NCBI GenBank assembly: GCA_002313415.1
Contig: DCBH01000042.1
Coordinates: 25,991-35,416, forward strand
Length of the DNA: 9,426 nucleotides
Reading direction: 5' to 3'
Origin: Flavobacteriales bacterium UBA1112
Lineage (GTDB): Bacteria; Bacteroidota; Bacteroidia; Flavobacteriales_D; Sanyastnellaceae
The position numbers and the translations under genes are program-made. How positions within the stretch are numbered: position 1 is the first letter of the stretch; each line of letters starts with the position of its first letter. Positions 6,448-9,426 of this stretch are shown in pieces. A model generated the notes under the pieces. It saw only the letters and a program-made list of their open reading frames with translations. It made no database searches and was not told the origin of the DNA.

Positions 6448-6822
6448 ATGGCATTTGAAGTGAAAGGAACCCTAAAAAAGTTGTACGATCAGCAAGATTT
6501 TCCCAGCGGATTTTACAAACGAGACTTCGTCGTAACTACGATGGAGCAGTACCCTCAAGACATCAAATTTTCTGCGCTCAAGGAAAAGTCCGAGCAACTT
6601 GGGCAGTATGTTGAGGGGGATGTGGTGAACGTGAAATTTGATTTGCGTGGCCGAGAATACAACGGGCAATATTATGTGGATCTCAATGCCTGGCGCATCG
6701 AGCGTGGAGACCAAACCACCGCTTCGGGACAGGAGCCTGCAGAAGTGAGCGCCGCCCCCATGCCTCCAGTTCCTCCTATGCCAGCTGCCACGCCCTCTGA
6801 AGAGGACGACCTGCCATTCTAG
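6448..6822 (+). CDS. DUF3127 protein, OB-fold-like, with SSB-type acidic C-terminal tip
   Basis: This 124-residue protein matches the DUF3127 pattern known mainly from Bacteroidota. The folded part (1-86) begins with FEVKGTLKKLYDQQDFPSGF and contains YKRDFVVTT (23-31), QDIKFSALKEKSEQL (37-51) and a strand-turn-strand DLRGREYNGQYYVDLNAWRI (65-84), which looks like an OB-fold nucleic-acid-binding core. A Pro/Ala/Met-rich, uncharged linker (about 100-116) follows, and the chain ends in EEDDLPF, very like the acidic SSB tip (DDDIPF) that recruits replication and repair proteins. The arrangement mimics single-stranded DNA-binding protein, but canonical SSB has a different and longer OB domain, so I do not call it ssb. 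No experimental function is known to me. The transporter gene follows after 8 nt. Confidence 0.82.
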   Translation: MAFEVKGTLKKLYDQQDFPSGFYKRDFVVTTMEQYPQDIKFSALKEKSEQLGQYVEGDVVNVKFDLRGREYNGQYYVDLNAWRIERGDQTTASGQEPAEVSAAPMPPVPPMPAATPSEEDDLPF

Positions 6823-6825
6823 AGG
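6821..6825 (+). promoter_or_regulatory. Possible Shine-Dalgarno for the fatty acid transporter gene
   Basis: AGAGG lies five bases before the ATG at 6831 and overlaps the stop codon of the DUF3127 gene. It is the clearest purine-rich ribosome-binding-like site in the window, where most starts have none, and would suit translation of an internal operon gene. It also supports ATG 6831 over the in-frame ATG at 6840. Confidence 0.4.
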
Positions 6826-6830
6826 CGCGC

Positions 6831-8261
6831 ATGCCTGACATGAACGTCAGTAACTCTGGGCTTGAGCGTGCGCTCGATGCTTACGCGCAAGGCTTTCAAC
6901 GTTATTTGCCTAGCCCATTCTCAATTGCTGTTTTGTTGACAGCTCTTGCCGCTTGTCTCGCGCTAAGGGAGTCTGGTGTGGATGAGGTGTTGGATGCATG
7001 GGCGCAGGGATTGTGGAATCCCGGTCTGATTCGATTTGGATTTCAGGCCATGTTTATGCTTGTCTTGGGCCATGTTTTGGCGCTTGCGCCACCCGTATTG
7101 AGGGCACTAGAAAGGGCCATTGATTGGATTGTGTTGACACCCGCAAATGCTCCAGCCAAAGTGGCTTTGTTGAGCATGATTTTGGGGTGGCTTAATTGGG
7201 GGTTGGGCCTCATCGCTGGCGCCATTTTGGTCCGTGGTGTGATGGACCGTAGGCGCGACGAAGGTCCATCATCTCAATTAAGGCAGGTATCGCTAGGTGT
7301 TTTGGGAGCGGCGGGGTACACGGGATTGTTGGTATGGCACGGGGGATTGAGTGGTTCGGCACCGTTGAAAGTGGCTGAGTACGGACATATGGCATCCTTG
7401 GTCCCCAATGTGCCTTGGATTGACAAGTTGCCGGATGTCCTGACCTTGAGTGAAACCTCTCTGACAGGATGGAGTCAAGCAGTGACCTGGACGACCGTGA
7501 TTGTTGTGGTGATGACTTTTCTGTGGCTTGGTCGAAAGATTGGGAAAAATCAGAGCAACGAACTGCCTGACATTGCGAAAGAGGAAAATTTCGCGAAGAA
7601 GGCCTCTGAGAGACGTGCCGAGGGGATGGCTGAACGATTGGATCGCGGTCGCTTGATTCCGTGGGTTTTGGGCGTTGCTTGTATCATTGGTGCAGGTTCG
7701 TGGGCATCGACGTCAGGTCCTTTGTCAACCTTGGCATTTGTTACGCCAGACTGGATCAACATGCTTTTGCTCGGCGCTGCTCTTCTGACGCATGGCGAAG
7801 TCAGAGGATTTTTGCGCGCTTTGGATGAAGCCATCTCGGGGGCATCAGGCATCTTGGTGCAGTTCCCTCTTTACTTTGGAATCATGGGAATGGTGTCCGG
7901 GACGGGGTTGGGTGCATGGCTTGCTGCATCCTTGGTGGGAGCGACCTCAGCCAATTGGCTCCCCGAGGCTTTGTTTCTCTCTTCTGGCGTGTTGAACGTG
8001 TTTGTGCCAAGTGGGGGCGGGCAGTGGGCCGTTCAGGGACCCCTTGTCTTGGAGGCCTGTCATTCGTTAGGCGTTCCTTGGGAGCGAGGAATCATGGCCA
8101 TGGCATTCGGCGATGAATTGACCAACATGTTGCAGCCCTTTTGGGCTCTGCCTCTGCTCGGCATTACGGGACTTTCAGCCAGAGACATTCTGCCGTATAC
8201 GCTGTTGGTCATGGTGGTGGCTGGAACGGTGATGTTGGCGTTTCTATCGTTTTGGGCATAG
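6831..8261 (+). CDS. atoE: AtoE-family short-chain fatty acid transporter
   Basis: This is a multi-pass inner-membrane protein of 476 residues from the short-chain fatty acid uptake family typified by E. coli AtoE, which acts in acetoacetate/butyrate use. Alignable blocks are RYLPSPFSIAVLLTALA (24-40), ILGWLNWGLGLIAGAILVRG (117-136), GYTGLLVWHGGLSGSAPL (162-179), ILVQFPLYFGIMGMV (341-355), VFVPSGGGQWAVQGP (390-404) and NMLQPFWALPLLGITGL (432-448). About ten or more hydrophobic helices are apparent. A charged cytoplasmic loop (about 235-275) separates the two halves and probably explains the extra length over the roughly 440-residue AtoE. The substrate is inferred from the family; no thiolase or CoA-transferase genes are adjacent. 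Acyl-CoA made from imported acids would feed dehydrogenases that use the nearby EtfAB. It follows the DUF3127 gene by 8 nt. Confidence 0.88.
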   Translation: MPDMNVSNSGLERALDAYAQGFQRYLPSPFSIAVLLTALAACLALRESGVDEVLDAWAQGLWNPGLIRFGFQAMFMLVLGHVLALAPPVLRALERAIDWIVLTPANAPAKVALLSMILGWLNWGLGLIAGAILVRGVMDRRRDEGPSSQLRQVSLGVLGAAGYTGLLVWHGGLSGSAPLKVAEYGHMASLVPNVPWIDKLPDVLTLSETSLTGWSQAVTWTTVIVVVMTFLWLGRKIGKNQSNELPDIAKEENFAKKASERRAEGMAERLDRGRLIPWVLGVACIIGAGSWASTSGPLSTLAFVTPDWINMLLLGAALLTHGEVRGFLRALDEAISGASGILVQFPLYFGIMGMVSGTGLGAWLAASLVGATSANWLPEALFLSSGVLNVFVPSGGGQWAVQGPLVLEACHSLGVPWERGIMAMAFGDELTNMLQPFWALPLLGITGLSARDILPYTLLVMVVAGTVMLAFLSFWA

Positions 8262-8296
8262 ACATGTCTTCGAGTTCAAGGCAATGTTTTCCCTCC

Positions 8297-8304
8297 GACC
8301 TTTG
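8297..8304 (+). promoter_or_regulatory. -7-like box four bases before the M16 peptidase gene
   Basis: GACCTTTG differs from TACCTTTG only in its first base and ends four bases before the GTG start at 8309. A TTC at 8275-8277 lies 19 nt upstream as a poor -33 candidate. It overlaps the TGA that closes this reading frame upstream. Evidence is weak taken alone; the repeated four-base spacing in this window is what makes it worth listing. Confidence 0.3.
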
Positions 8305-8308
8305 AGTT

Positions 8309-9426
8309 GTGTCTCCTGAGTTTCAAACCCACCTCTTGCCCAACGGCCTTCGCATCATCCATGCCTCGATGCAGAGGGAAGTGACCCATTGCGCTTTGGT
8401 GGTCAATGCAGGGACTCGCGACGAAAGGGAAGGCGAAGCGGGATTGGCTCACCTTATCGAACATGTTTTGTTCAAAGGCACGACCAAGCGCAAGGCCTTT
8501 CACATCCTCAATCGAATGGAGTCCGTGGGCGGGGAAATCAACGCGTACACCACCAAGGAGGATACGTGGATTACCTCTTCCCAGCGCAGCAAGGATACAG
8601 AGAGGTCCTTGGAATTGCTTGCGGATATCGCATTTCAAAGTGTCTTTCCAGAGGTAGAAATGGACAAAGAGCGAGATGTCATTTTGGATGAAATTGCTGG
8701 CGTTCAGGACCAGCCTGGTGACATGATATTTGAGTCGTTTGAATCAGAACTGTTTGCGGGTCATCCTTTGGCATCGACCATATTGGGTTCAGTCAAAAGC
8801 GTGAAGCGATTGAGTCGAGAGCAAGTGCTCGAATTTGTTGCGAGACATTATCGGCCTGAAAACATGGTCCTCGGTGTGGTCGGAGGAGTACCGTGGAATT
8901 CAGTTTTGAAATGGGCAGAACGTTACTTTGGTGCATTTCAATCTGTGTCGGCAGATGTCAAACCAACGCGTTTGGCCCCGGACGGCATTCGAGTGTTTTC
9001 TCAAACGCATCCAAAAGGCATTCATCAGGTTCACCACATCACGGGTTGTGTGGCTCCGGGAGGAAATTCGAAAGACAAATTGGCCATGACAGTTTTGGCC
9101 AATTTGCTCGGGGGACCGGCGATGAACTGCAGACTCAATCTCAACATTCGTGAGAAGCATGGCATGGCCTACCACATTGAGGCCAACCATGTGGTGTATC
9201 AGGACACCGGCGTCTTCAATGTGTATTTCGGCACTGACCCCCGCTTTCACCACAGGGTAGAGCGTTTGGTGAAACGGGAGCTTGACGTTGTCAAAAACAG
9301 AGCCCTTGGCACGCGTCAATTGCACGATGCGAAGCAACAACTTTTGGGACAAATCGCGTTAGGACATGACCATGGCTCGACCGTTCTCACAGGTTTGGCC
9401 AAAACGTATTTGATGTACAATCGCGT
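8309..9426 (+). CDS. M16 family zinc metallopeptidase (processing-peptidase type), C-terminus cut by window edge
   Basis: About 372 residues are visible of an expected 410-440. The inverted zinc motif HLIEH is at 48-52, and the third ligand is Glu128 in ERDVILDEI, 75 residues after His52 as in pitrilysin and mitochondrial processing peptidase beta subunits. The catalytic site therefore looks intact. GGEINAYTTKEDTW (74-87) and the second-domain segment starting IREKHGMAYHIE are also family features. The start is forced: a TGA at 8303-8305 lies two codons upstream, and GTG 8309 is the only usual start codon before the conserved strand LLPNGLRIIH (9-18). No signal peptide is evident, so it appears cytoplasmic, unlike many longer Bacteroidota M16 proteins that are exported. 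It follows the transporter by 47 nt. The natural substrate cannot be inferred. Confidence 0.92.
   Translation, partial: MSPEFQTHLLPNGLRIIHASMQREVTHCALVVNAGTRDEREGEAGLAHLIEHVLFKGTTKRKAFHILNRMESVGGEINAYTTKEDTWITSSQRSKDTERSLELLADIAFQSVFPEVEMDKERDVILDEIAGVQDQPGDMIFESFESELFAGHPLASTILGSVKSVKRLSREQVLEFVARHYRPENMVLGVVGGVPWNSVLKWAERYFGAFQSVSADVKPTRLAPDGIRVFSQTHPKGIHQVHHITGCVAPGGNSKDKLAMTVLANLLGGPAMNCRLNLNIREKHGMAYHIEANHVVYQDTGVFNVYFGTDPRFHHRVERLVKRELDVVKNRALGTRQLHDAKQQLLGQIALGHDHGSTVLTGLAKTYLMYNR

Noticed and set aside
8260..8269. Perfect 10-bp palindrome AGACATGTCT overlapping the transporter stop codon
   Set aside because: It is short, without a spacer or repeats nearby, has no T-run for a terminator, and about this many 10-bp palindromes are expected by chance in 9 kb.

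Overview
The window reads as an ordinary housekeeping stretch from a member of the Bacteroidota, probably a Flavobacteriales-like bacterium with roughly balanced base composition. Four things point there. Bacteroidota-type -7 promoter boxes (TAnnTTTG) sit in front of several genes. Shine-Dalgarno sequences are nearly absent. A DUF3127 protein is present. The membrane pyrophosphatase carries the residue pattern of the Flavobacterium johnsoniae-type subfamily. These are pattern matches from memory; no database search was run.

Layout. The left end (1-2479) is on the minus strand: a membrane-bound pyrophosphatase (hppA, cut by the window start) lies downstream of pdhB, the pyruvate dehydrogenase E1 beta subunit. 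A 181-187 bp divergent intergenic region (2480-2666) holds a -7 box for each direction, both reading TACCTTTG. Everything to the right is on the plus strand and tightly packed: etfB, etfA, a bifunctional-nuclease (DUF151) protein with a C-terminal UVR motif, purE, a flavin-reductase-like protein, a DUF3127 protein with an SSB-like acidic tip, an AtoE-family short-chain fatty acid transporter, and an M16 zinc peptidase cut by the window end. No gene-free stretch exceeds 300 bases. I see no RNA genes, insertion sequences, CRISPR arrays, prophage genes or convincing intrinsic terminators.

How the genes relate. PdhB, the electron-transfer flavoprotein and the short-chain fatty acid transporter all concern acyl/acetyl-CoA and carbon-electron flow. 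The pyrophosphatase couples PPi hydrolysis (PPi from biosynthesis and acyl-CoA activation) to ion pumping. PurE is purine biosynthesis. The remaining genes are probably neighbours rather than one pathway. etfB-etfA-BFN (gaps 19 and 22 nt) look like one operon. purE has its own promoter candidate and is coupled to the flavin-reductase gene by a TGATG overlap.

I do not see a previously undescribed system. The points most worth a second look are: the relocated glutamate in the pyrophosphatase; three genes whose -7-like box ends exactly four bases before the start codon, suggesting leaderless transcripts; and the OB-like DUF3127 protein with an SSB-type C-terminal tip.
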